Positions 56,319 through 64,000 of a DNA stretch of 64,000 bases are shown here, piece by piece. Each line of letters opens with the position of its first letter. The stretch's first letter is position 1. Source of the stretch: Vibrio tubiashii ATCC 19109 (lineage in GTDB: Bacteria > Pseudomonadota > Gammaproteobacteria > Enterobacterales > Vibrionaceae); NCBI RefSeq assembly GCF_000772105.1, contig NZ_CP009354.1:3224001-3288000 (forward strand), given 5' to 3'. A program made the translations under genes and the position numbers. Below the pieces are notes generated by a model. It was not told the origin of the DNA and made no database searches. It saw only the letters and a list, made by a program, of their open reading frames with translations.

Positions 56319-56789
56319 TTAAAGTTTTGCAGTAATGTTGTCGAGAAGATCTTTGTGCGCGTCTTTATCGATAGAGCGCTCTAGGATTTTCTCAGCACCA
56401 GCTAAAGCCAGAGTTGCAACTTGTTTGCGCAGTTCATCGCGCGCACGGTTGCGTTCTGCTTCAAGTTCAGCTTCTGCTTGCGCAAGGATTTTCTGGCGTT
56501 CTGCCTGAGCTTCCTCACGAGCTTCGTCTAGAATTTGAGCTTTACGCTTGTTCGCTTGCTCAATGACCTCAGTTGCTGTGCGCTTCGCTTCTTTCAATTG
56601 AGAAGAAGCGTTAGCTTGAGCTAGATTCAAGTCTTTCTCAGCACGTTCTGCCGCATGAAGGCCGTCAGCAATTTTCTTCTGACGTTCTTCGATTGCGTTC
56701 ATGATTGGCGGCCATACATACTTCATGCAGAACCACACAAACAGAGCGAACGAGATTGCTTGACCCAGCAGAGTTGCGTTCATATTCAC
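56319..56789 (-). CDS. atpF: ATP synthase b subunit
   Basis: AtpF forms the peripheral stalk. The 156-residue protein has one N-terminal membrane helix ([20 protein letters not shown]) and a long charged coiled coil. The start is GTG at 56787-56789, with GAGGGG 8 bases upstream, which gives the same length as E. coli (156); an ATG two codons later is the alternative. Confidence 0.97.
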   Translation of the reverse strand: MNMNATLLGQAISFALFVWFCMKYVWPPIMNAIEERQKKIADGLHAAERAEKDLNLAQANASSQLKEAKRTATEVIEQANKRKAQILDEAREEAQAERQKILAQAEAELEAERNRARDELRKQVATLALAGAEKILERSIDKDAHKDLLDNITAKL

Positions 56790-56862
56790 AACAGCTACCC
56801 CTCTTTAATTGGACTTAGTGTTAATCAATGACAAACCAATGTTTGTCTCTGAAAAGCAATGA

Positions 56863-57156
<294 letters not shown>

Positions 57157-57164
57157 TTAAAAAA

Positions 57165-57980
<816 letters not shown>

Positions 57981-57985
57981 TCATC

Positions 57986-58375
57986 CTATTTTTTGTTGTT
58001 AATGAATAGCGCTGGCGCAAAGATATTAATCCCTAATACCAGCAAATAGGTTAGTTTGAGGGGAACGAGTTCCACCTGCATATACATGTAAGCAACAGAG
58101 AAGAGAGCCACAGTAATGAGGATCTTTAGTGCCACTCCGGTGTAGAAAGACGCAGCAACCATTTTTGCTGCACGAGCCCCTACAAACAGAAAAGCACACA
58201 AGGCAAATACAGCATTGGCGACAACAAATATGCTCCCTCCAATTAGCGCTGAGATTCCCCATTCAGTATTGACGGCTATCGCCATACCCGCTGCCACTAA
58301 CGCAACCGCGCTCGCCTCGATCATTAACAATTGCTTTGCAAGCGCTCGTCCTGGTCTAGCTAACGCAGCTACCAT
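57986..58375 (-). CDS. atpI: ATP synthase accessory protein AtpI
   Basis: AtpI is a small membrane protein that helps assemble the c-ring or handle magnesium; it is not part of the enzyme. The 129-residue product has four predicted membrane helices and starts VAALARPGRALAKQLLMIEA. It is the first gene of the atp operon and is followed by atpB after 8 bases. Confidence 0.93.
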   Translation of the reverse strand: MVAALARPGRALAKQLLMIEASAVALVAAGMAIAVNTEWGISALIGGSIFVVANAVFALCAFLFVGARAAKMVAASFYTGVALKILITVALFSVAYMYMQVELVPLKLTYLLVLGINIFAPALFINNKK

Positions 58376-58436
58376 GTATTCGTACCTCTAGTAAAATCCA
58401 CAGCTTTACTACCTCAGGGCTGGGAAATTGGCGAAA

Positions 58437-58464
58437 ATTATACGGTGAGTCGAACTGATTGCAA
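58437..58464 (-). promoter_or_regulatory. atp operon promoter
   Basis: Minus-strand TTGCAA (58459-58464), a 16-base spacer and a perfect TATAAT (58437-58442). It lies about 60 bases upstream of atpI and is preceded by an A/T-rich stretch. Confidence 0.75.
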
Positions 58465-58539
58465 TTAAAACACCGCAAAAAGTTACAATTTTGTTTACAA
58501 GCCGACAACTTCCGCACAAAAATTCGATTTTTACATATA

Positions 58540-58553
58540 TTGATTGAGATCAA
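58540..58553. promoter_or_regulatory. FNR/CRP-family box upstream of atpI
   Basis: TTGATTGAGATCAA is a perfect match to the FNR consensus TTGATNNNNATCAA. It lies 10 bases after the parB stop and roughly 115 bases upstream of the predicted atp transcription start. The match is direct; regulation of atp by FNR is an inference. Confidence 0.6.
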
Positions 58554-58562
58554 TTATCTCAT

Positions 58563-59444
58563 TTAGCTTTCAAGCTTGGCAATTAACTGCTCTAATTTGT
58601 GAGGCTCATCAAGACTAATCGTCACTTTCGACTTGCCGTTGTCAGCGCGCACAATTGCAACTTTAGCCCCAAGCATTTCACTCAATTTTTGTGACATTTG
58701 TTGTGCTTCAGCGTCTTGAACCTCATTTTTTGCTTCAGATTGAGGCTGGAGACACTTTTTCACTAACTGCTCGGTCTGACGAACGGTCATTTTCTTTTTG
58801 GCGACCTGCTGAGCAATCTCGACCTGTTGCTCACCTTCAAGAGCCAACAGCGCCCTAGCATGCCCCATATCAAGCAAATTACCGGAAACTAAACCTTTCA
58901 CGTCATCTTCTAGCTGATTTAGACGCAATAAGTTACTTACCGCCGCGCGAGACTTACCAATAACATCAGCAACCTGCTGATGAGTCAGGCTAAACTCTTC
59001 TTGCAGACGATCGAGAGCAACCGCTTCTTCGATCACATTAAGATCTTCACGCTGAATGTTCTCGATCAATGCCATAGCGATCGCTGCGCGATCTTCGACA
59101 TTCTTCACCACGCATGGTACTTGCTTAAGGCCCGCCTTACGAGCTGCTCGCCAGCGACGTTCTCCGGCGATGATTTCAAATTTGTCACCGTCAACCTGTC
59201 TCACCACGATAGGCTGAATAATCCCTTGAGATTCAATTGAAGCGGCAAGCTCTTCTAGCGCTTCAGGCTCCATCTCTTTGCGCGGCTGGTAAACACCCGG
59301 CTTTAAGCTGTTAATATTTAAATCGGTGAGACTACCATCCGATGACAGTTCTTGGCTGTGCAGTGCACTTTGCTGTTTTTCACGCGCTAGTGAACTGGTT
59401 GAAAGCAGGGCATCAAGCCCTTTACCTAAACCACGCTTAGACAT
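58563..59444 (-). CDS. parB: Chromosome partitioning protein ParB
   Basis: ParB binds parS, spreads as a CTP-dependent clamp and works with ParA to segregate the origin region. The 293-residue protein has the N-terminal LGKGLDALLS ParA-interacting start, the CTP-binding GERRWRAARKAG motif, and the helix-turn-helix LTHQQVADVIGKSRAAVSNL. A C-terminal dimerisation domain follows. Candidate targets are the three parS sites at 21.4, 24.6 and 28.5 kb. It follows parA by 24 bases. Confidence 0.97.
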   Translation of the reverse strand: MSKRGLGKGLDALLSTSSLAREKQQSALHSQELSSDGSLTDLNINSLKPGVYQPRKEMEPEALEELAASIESQGIIQPIVVRQVDGDKFEIIAGERRWRAARKAGLKQVPCVVKNVEDRAAIAMALIENIQREDLNVIEEAVALDRLQEEFSLTHQQVADVIGKSRAAVSNLLRLNQLEDDVKGLVSGNLLDMGHARALLALEGEQQVEIAQQVAKKKMTVRQTEQLVKKCLQPQSEAKNEVQDAEAQQMSQKLSEMLGAKVAIVRADNGKSKVTISLDEPHKLEQLIAKLES

Positions 59445-59468
59445 GAGACGGAATTCCTTTGGTTGTCG

Positions 59469-60242
59469 TTATGCAGGGACTTCTTCGCGGCGAAGCATCT
59501 CACCAGCTAGAGCTAAATAAGCCTTAGCACCTGCAGAGTATTTATCGTAATACATTGCCGGTTTACCATGACTAGGCGCTTCAGCGAGACGCACATTGCG
59601 CGGAATAACGGTGCGGTACACCTTGTTGCCAAAGTGCTTTTTAAGTTGATCGGATACTTCGTTCGACAGTCTGTTGCGAGGGTCATACATAGTACGTAGT
59701 AACCCTTCGATTTTTAGATTTTCGTTTACAACAGCAGCAAGCTTACTGATTGTATCCATTAACGCGGTTAAACCTTCAAGTGCAAAATACTCACACTGCA
59801 TTGGAACCAAAACCGAATCGGCTGCGGCCATAGCGTTGATTGTAAGAAGGTTTAGAGAAGGAGGACAATCGATAAAGATGAAATCATAGTTATCGCGAAC
59901 TGATGCTAAAGCGTGCTTAAGGCGAACTTCACGGGCAAAAACTTCCATCAGTTTGATTTCAGCCGCCGTCACATCTCCATTGGCCGCCACTAAATCATAG
60001 TTGCCGGATGTCTTACGACACACCACTTCATCAAACGGCACATCTTCTACCAGCAGCTCATAAGCCGTGGCATCGACTTGGTATTTATCTACACCACTGG
60101 CCATCGTTGCATTGCCTTGTGGGTCGAGGTCTATCACCAATACCTTACGCTTAGTCGCAGCCATAGATGCGGCTAAGTTGATGCATGTCGTTGTTTTTCC
60201 AACCCCGCCTTTCTGGTTGGCGATCGCTACGATTTTTCCCAC
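59469..60242 (-). CDS. parA: Chromosome partitioning ATPase ParA
   Basis: ParA (Soj-type) is a deviant Walker ATPase whose DNA-bound gradient moves ParB-parS complexes. The 257-residue protein has KGGVGKTTT (about 11-19), DLDPQGNATMASG and the FIDCPPSL motif. It has no N-terminal helix-turn-helix, so it is the short chromosomal type. It starts 14 bases after the rsmG stop. Confidence 0.97.
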   Translation of the reverse strand: MGKIVAIANQKGGVGKTTTCINLAASMAATKRKVLVIDLDPQGNATMASGVDKYQVDATAYELLVEDVPFDEVVCRKTSGNYDLVAANGDVTAAEIKLMEVFAREVRLKHALASVRDNYDFIFIDCPPSLNLLTINAMAAADSVLVPMQCEYFALEGLTALMDTISKLAAVVNENLKIEGLLRTMYDPRNRLSNEVSDQLKKHFGNKVYRTVIPRNVRLAEAPSHGKPAMYYDKYSAGAKAYLALAGEMLRREEVPA

Positions 60243-60256
60243 AATGAACCTCGCTT

Positions 60257-60889
60257 TTATTCCTTGCGCGATAAGATTACTAGATGACGCTCACCTTCCA
60301 ATTGAGGAACATTCAAAGCTTTGACGTCGGTCACAGAACACCACTCAGGTAATTGCTCAATCTCATCCTGTGGTAATTGACCTTTCAGCGCCAAGAAATG
60401 CCCACCTTGTGATTTTGGTAGATGGTGGCACCACTCAACCATATCAGTCATTGAAGCAAATGCACGACTTAATACGCCATCGAATTTATCTTCAGGCTGG
60501 TATTCTTCGACTCGACTTTGAATCGGTGTCACATTTTCTATTTTGAGTTCATGAAGAACTTGTTTGATAAAACGAATGCGTTTGCCCAAGCTATCTAGCA
60601 ACACAAACGTTTTGTCAGGGTTCATAATGGACAAAGGAATGCCTGGCAGGCCTGGTCCTGTACCGACATCAATAAAACACTCACCCTGTAAGTGAGTGCT
60701 AACAATGATGCTGTCCATAATGTGCTTCACCAGCATCTCTTGTGGATCGCGTACCGATGTCAGGTTGTACGCCTTGTTCCATTTGTTGAGCATTTCGACA
60801 TAGCCAACCAGCTGTTCACGCTGACGAGGCGAGACCTCTAGATCGGTCTGAGCAATCAGTTCATCAAGTTGAGTGCGTAGTTGAGACAT
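60257..60889 (-). CDS. rsmG: 16S rRNA (guanine527-N7)-methyltransferase
   Basis: RsmG (GidB) makes m7G527 in 16S rRNA. The 210-residue protein has [20 protein letters not shown], the SAM-binding [12 protein letters not shown], and [14 protein letters not shown]. Its start overlaps the mnmG stop by one base. Order mnmG-rsmG-parA-parB is common in gammaproteobacteria. Confidence 0.97.
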   Translation of the reverse strand: MSQLRTQLDELIAQTDLEVSPRQREQLVGYVEMLNKWNKAYNLTSVRDPQEMLVKHIMDSIIVSTHLQGECFIDVGTGPGLPGIPLSIMNPDKTFVLLDSLGKRIRFIKQVLHELKIENVTPIQSRVEEYQPEDKFDGVLSRAFASMTDMVEWCHHLPKSQGGHFLALKGQLPQDEIEQLPEWCSVTDVKALNVPQLEGERHLVILSRKE

Positions 60890-62784
60890 TATGCTTCCTC
60901 GCCTTTTTTCAGCAGGCCATGTTTTTTCAAGTGAACTAAAAGAATCGAAATCGCAGCCGGTGTAATGCCTGAAATGCGCGAAGCGATACCGATAGACTCC
61001 GGTTTTGCTTCTGTCAGTTTCGCCACCACTTCATTCGATAAACCGCTGACCATAGCGTAATCTAAATCGACTGGGATCTTTGTATGCTCATGGCGCAGCG
61101 ACTTTTCGATCTCATCTTGCTGGCGTTTGATATAACCTTCGTATTTAACTTGGATTTCAACCTGCTCAGCGGCTTGTTGATCTTCGATGGCTGGGGCGAA
61201 TGCGTCTAGCTGAGTCAATTGATCGTAAGACATTTCTGGACGACGCAGTAAATCTTCACCACTCGCTTCACGTGCCATCGGTGTTTTTAGCAATTCATTT
61301 AGTGCATCAACCCCTTGTGATTTAGGGTTCATCCAGATCTCTTTCAAGCGTTGACGCTCAGCTTCGATATTGTCGATTTTTTGATTAAATCGAGCCCAAC
61401 GTACATCATCAACCAAGCCAAGCTGACGAGCTTGCTCAGTCAAACGTAAGTCCGCGTTATCTTCACGCAGTAACAAACGGTATTCCGCGCGTGAAGTAAA
61501 CATACGGTAAGGTTCTTTAGTACCCATGGTCGATAGGTCATCAATCAACACTCCCATGTAAGCTTGATCACGACGTGGGCTCCAGCCTTCTTTGTCTTGG
61601 CTAAACAGACTGGCGTTAAGGCCAGCCATCAAGCCTTGTGCCGCAGCTTCCTCGTAACCCGTGGTACCGTTAATTTGTCCCGCAAAGAACAAACCACTAA
61701 TAAATTTGGTTTCATAGGTCTGCTTTAAGTCGCGTGGGTCGAAGAAGTCATACTCAATCGCATAACCTGGGCGCACGATATGCGCGTTTTCGAACCCTTT
61801 CATCGAGCGTACGATCTGAACTTGAACATCAAACGGCAAGCTGGTGGAAATACCATTTGGATACAGCTCATGCGTATCAAGCCCTTCTGGCTCAATAAAG
61901 ATCTGGTGGCTGTTCTTGTCAGCAAAACGCATCACCTTGTCTTCGATTGACGGACAGTAGCGCGGGCCAATACCTTCAATCACACCCGCGTACATTGGGC
62001 TGCGATCAAGGTTGTTACGAATTACATCGTGAGTCTGCTCGTTGGTGTGAGTGATAAAACATGGGATTTGACGCGGATGCTGTTCACGCTTTCCAATAAA
62101 CGAAAATACGGGTGCAGGATTATCACCATGTTGAGCTTCTAACTCAGAAAAATCGACACTGCGCGCATCAATGCGTGGAGGTGTGCCTGTTTTTAAACGA
62201 TCGACTCTAAACGGCAGTTCACGCAGACGATCAGCCAGCGCGATCGATGGCGGATCCCCCGCACGACCACCTGACGAGCTCTCCATACCAATATGGATCT
62301 TACCGCCGAGGAAAGTCCCCACAGTCAGCACAACTGCTTTTGCGTAGAAACGCAGTCCCATCTGGGTAACAACACCCAAGACACGATCTTGCTCAACAAT
62401 AAGATCATCAACAGATTGTTGGAACAGAGTGAGGTTAGGGGCGTTTTCTAGCGCGTTGCGAACATAAGCTTTGTACAACGCACGATCAGCTTGAGCACGA
62501 GTTGCTCGTACAGCTGGGCCTTTCGAGGCGTTGAGTGTTCTAAATTGAATACCGGAATGATCAATCGCTTGAGCCATTAAACCGCCCATCGCGTCGACTT
62601 CTTTGACTAAGTGACCTTTACCGATCCCACCAATTGCTGGGTTACACGACATCTGACCTAAGGTGTCAATGTTGTGAGTGAGTAACAGGGTTTTTTGCCC
62701 TGTACGAGCAGATGCGAGTGCGGCTTCCGTTCCTGCGTGACCGCCACCAACGACGATGACATCAAATTTTTCGTGATAAAGCAT
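60889..62784 (-). CDS. mnmG: tRNA uridine-5-carboxymethylaminomethyl modification enzyme MnmG
   Basis: MnmG (GidA) works with MnmE to modify the wobble uridine of several tRNAs. The 631-residue flavoprotein has the FAD-binding [35 protein letters not shown], the two family signatures [11 protein letters not shown] and [19 protein letters not shown], and the C-terminal helical MnmE-binding domain. Its partner mnmE begins beyond the right edge, across oriC. Confidence 0.98.
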   Translation of the reverse strand: MLYHEKFDVIVVGGGHAGTEAALASARTGQKTLLLTHNIDTLGQMSCNPAIGGIGKGHLVKEVDAMGGLMAQAIDHSGIQFRTLNASKGPAVRATRAQADRALYKAYVRNALENAPNLTLFQQSVDDLIVEQDRVLGVVTQMGLRFYAKAVVLTVGTFLGGKIHIGMESSSGGRAGDPPSIALADRLRELPFRVDRLKTGTPPRIDARSVDFSELEAQHGDNPAPVFSFIGKREQHPRQIPCFITHTNEQTHDVIRNNLDRSPMYAGVIEGIGPRYCPSIEDKVMRFADKNSHQIFIEPEGLDTHELYPNGISTSLPFDVQVQIVRSMKGFENAHIVRPGYAIEYDFFDPRDLKQTYETKFISGLFFAGQINGTTGYEEAAAQGLMAGLNASLFSQDKEGWSPRRDQAYMGVLIDDLSTMGTKEPYRMFTSRAEYRLLLREDNADLRLTEQARQLGLVDDVRWARFNQKIDNIEAERQRLKEIWMNPKSQGVDALNELLKTPMAREASGEDLLRRPEMSYDQLTQLDAFAPAIEDQQAAEQVEIQVKYEGYIKRQQDEIEKSLRHEHTKIPVDLDYAMVSGLSNEVVAKLTEAKPESIGIASRISGITPAAISILLVHLKKHGLLKKGEEA

Positions 62785-62879
62785 GAACCGACCTCAGGTA
62801 TTCAATAGAGAGTTGGATAGAGAAAAAGAGCGTTATTCTACCTTCTTTCACGGGCTGAGAAAATGCTTTTGGCTCTTTT

Positions 62880-63209
62880 CCTTCAAGCAGTGAAATCCTT
62901 ATATATATAAGATCTATATATATGATCTTTTATTAGATCTACTATTAAGATCGACCGTTTCTGTGGATAAGTAGAAAATGATCAACAAGATCATGGATCT
63001 TATTTGGATCGTATCATGTGATCTTGCCTTGATCAGATCGAGGATTAACTGGGATCAAAATTGGTAGTTATACACAGGGGTAAAAAAGGATCTAAGTTAT
63101 TATTTGGATAACTATAGGTTAATCACCGGAAAGATCGTAGTTTATCCACAGATGAAATGATTAAAAAATGAGCGAACAGTTTTTGGGGAGTAAGGAAAGT
63201 TATTCACAA
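62880..63209. other. oriC: Chromosomal replication origin oriC
   Basis: The 465-base gap between mnmG and mioC holds an E. coli-type origin. An AT-rich unwinding region with GATC-started 13-mers lies at about 62905-62952 (GATC at 62911, 62924, 62936 and 62949). DnaA boxes follow: R1 TGTGGATAA (62962-62970), R2 TTATACACA (63068-63076), an R3-like TTTGGATAA (63103-63111), R4 TTATCCACA (63142-63150) and an extra TTATTCACA (63201-63209). Fourteen GATC sites lie within 62911-63136. The order and orientation match E. coli oriC. Confidence 0.95.
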
Positions 63210-63249
63210 AAGGGGGAAGTGGCCAAGAAATTGACCACTTAGAAGGGGA

Positions 63250-63684
63250 TTAGAAAAGCTCAATATGGTCATTTAACCAGCTTTCTGCGGCATCTTCTGG
63301 TACATCATGGCTGAGAACATCGATAGTAAAACACTCTGTCAGTGCTGTAGCGCCGATATCGGCAAGTAGGTCATGGGCATGCTGACCCGCTGCACAGAAC
63401 GTATCGTAACTCGAATCACCAATGGCGATCGTCGCGTATTTGACCTCACTCATTTTCGGTGGTGTGTCTTGTAGAGCTTGAATAAACGGCTGAATATTAT
63501 CTGGGTATTCGCCAGCGCCGTGAGTTGAAGTAATGATTAACCAAGTACCCTTATTGTCAACTTGTGCCAAATTAGGTTGGTTATGGATGGTAGTCTCAAA
63601 GCCTTTTTCGATTAGTAGATCACTGAGGTGGTCTCCCACATACTCAGCACCACCCAGTGTGCTACCTGTAATAATGTGGATCAT
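63250..63684 (-). CDS. mioC: Flavodoxin-like protein MioC
   Basis: MioC is a short-chain flavodoxin-fold FMN protein next to oriC; in E. coli it supports biotin synthase. The 144-residue product starts [20 protein letters not shown], with the FMN phosphate loop, and has [11 protein letters not shown] and [16 protein letters not shown] use the ATG at 63682-63684, which has AAGGA 6 bases upstream; a longer frame adds MYKGTP. Transcription runs leftward towards oriC, as in E. coli. Confidence 0.95.
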   Translation of the reverse strand: MIHIITGSTLGGAEYVGDHLSDLLIEKGFETTIHNQPNLAQVDNKGTWLIITSTHGAGEYPDNIQPFIQALQDTPPKMSEVKYATIAIGDSSYDTFCAAGQHAHDLLADIGATALTECFTIDVLSHDVPEDAAESWLNDHIELF

Positions 63685-63694
63685 AGGTGTTCCT

Positions 63695-63703
63695 TTATAC
63701 ACA
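63695..63703. promoter_or_regulatory. DnaA box in the mioC leader
   Basis: TTATACACA, identical to the oriC R2 box, lies 10 bases upstream of the mioC start and overlaps the bases just before its ribosome site. It lies downstream of the mnmE terminator. DnaA control of mioC is known in E. coli; here it is inferred. Confidence 0.6.
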
Positions 63704-63705
63704 AT

Positions 63706-63730
63706 GAAAAAACGCGACCAGAGGCCGCGT
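63706..63730 (-). terminator. Terminator of mnmE
   Basis: An 8-base stem with one G-T pair (ACGCGACC at 63712-63719 and GGCCGCGT at 63723-63730) with loop AGA is followed on the minus strand by a T-run. It separates mnmE from mioC. Confidence 0.8.
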
Positions 63731-63736
63731 TATAGA

Positions 63737-64000
63737 TTATTTTCCGATACAGAAAGAAGAGAAGATGCGCCCTAGAAGGTCATCAGAGCTAAACTCGCCG
63801 GTTATCTCGCTTAAGTGCTGCTGAGTGATACGCAGTTCCTCGGCTAAGATTTCTCCTGCCATATAGCCTTCAAGTTGCTGCTGACCTATATCTAGGTGCT
63901 CTGTGGCGCGATCGAGTGCTTCTAAGTGGCGACGTCGGGCCATAAAGCCGCCTTCATTACCACCAGCGAAACCCATGCACTCTTTGAGGTGAGTACGCAG
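63737..64000 (-). CDS. mnmE: tRNA modification GTPase MnmE, C-terminal part
   Basis: The C-terminal 87 codons or so of MnmE, the GTPase partner of MnmG in wobble-uridine modification. The frame stays open to the right edge. It ends [16 protein letters not shown], the conserved C-terminus with the catalytic-region Cys in the CIGK motif, after [20 protein letters not shown]. The GTPase domain lies outside the window. Confidence 0.95.
   Translation of the reverse strand: MRTHLKECMGFAGGNEGGFMARRRHLEALDRATEHLDIGQQQLEGYMAGEILAEELRITQQHLSEITGEFSSDDLLGRIFSSFCIGK

Overview
The window looks like the origin-proximal part of chromosome 1 of a Vibrio species. This is inferred from gene order and protein sequences, not from a search. 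An E. coli-type oriC lies at about 62.88-63.21 kb between mnmG and mioC. To its left lie rsmG-parA-parB, the complete atp operon, glmU, fadBA, trkH-hemG, an rRNA operon, the thi operon and the rmuC-ubiEJB-tatABC block. Most genes are on the minus strand, co-directional with a fork moving left from oriC.

Layout. 0-9.4 kb: start of hemB, a TatD-family hydrolase, tatABC, ubiB-ubiJ-ubiE, rmuC, an EamA transporter and an HDOD protein. 9.4-20.3 kb: an AraC regulator divergent from a secreted YHS protein, yhiN, uspB, ftnA, uspA, a second EamA-type transporter, an unrecognised lysine-rich protein, rsmJ, a large sensor with GGDEF and EAL domains, asnC, and an unrecognised 94-aa protein. 20.3-24.6 kb: a Bcr/CflA exporter divergent from a LysR regulator, then an aminopeptidase P followed by an 11-copy octanucleotide repeat. 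24.6-31.7 kb: thiCEFSGH behind a TPP riboswitch, then crcB. 31.8-39.6 kb: a multicopper oxidase and a minus-strand rRNA operon (16S, tRNA-Glu/Lys/Ala/Val, 23S, 5S, tRNA-Asp, tRNA-Trp) with two decayed tRNA-Trp-like copies. 39.6-51.3 kb: hemG, trkH, yigZ, fadBA with a FadR-like operator, punR/punC, a solute-binding protein divergent from an ABC permease, and glmU. 51.4-64 kb: atpCDGAHFEBI, parB, parA, rsmG, mnmG, oriC, mioC and the end of mnmE.

Themes. The chromosome-maintenance parts belong together: oriC, parAB, and three candidate parS palindromes within 7.1 kb at 21.4-28.5 kb, two of them inside coding sequences. Energy and cofactor genes (ATP synthase, ubiquinone, heme, thiamin) fill most of the rest. 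I see no prophage, integron, insertion sequence, CRISPR array or defence island, and I did not find a clearly new multi-gene system. The points most worth checking are the parS cluster with its adjacent DnaA-box-like repeat, the decayed tRNA-Trp copies, a perfect FNR box upstream of atpI, the long N-terminal extension of ThiE, and a DnaA box in the mioC leader.
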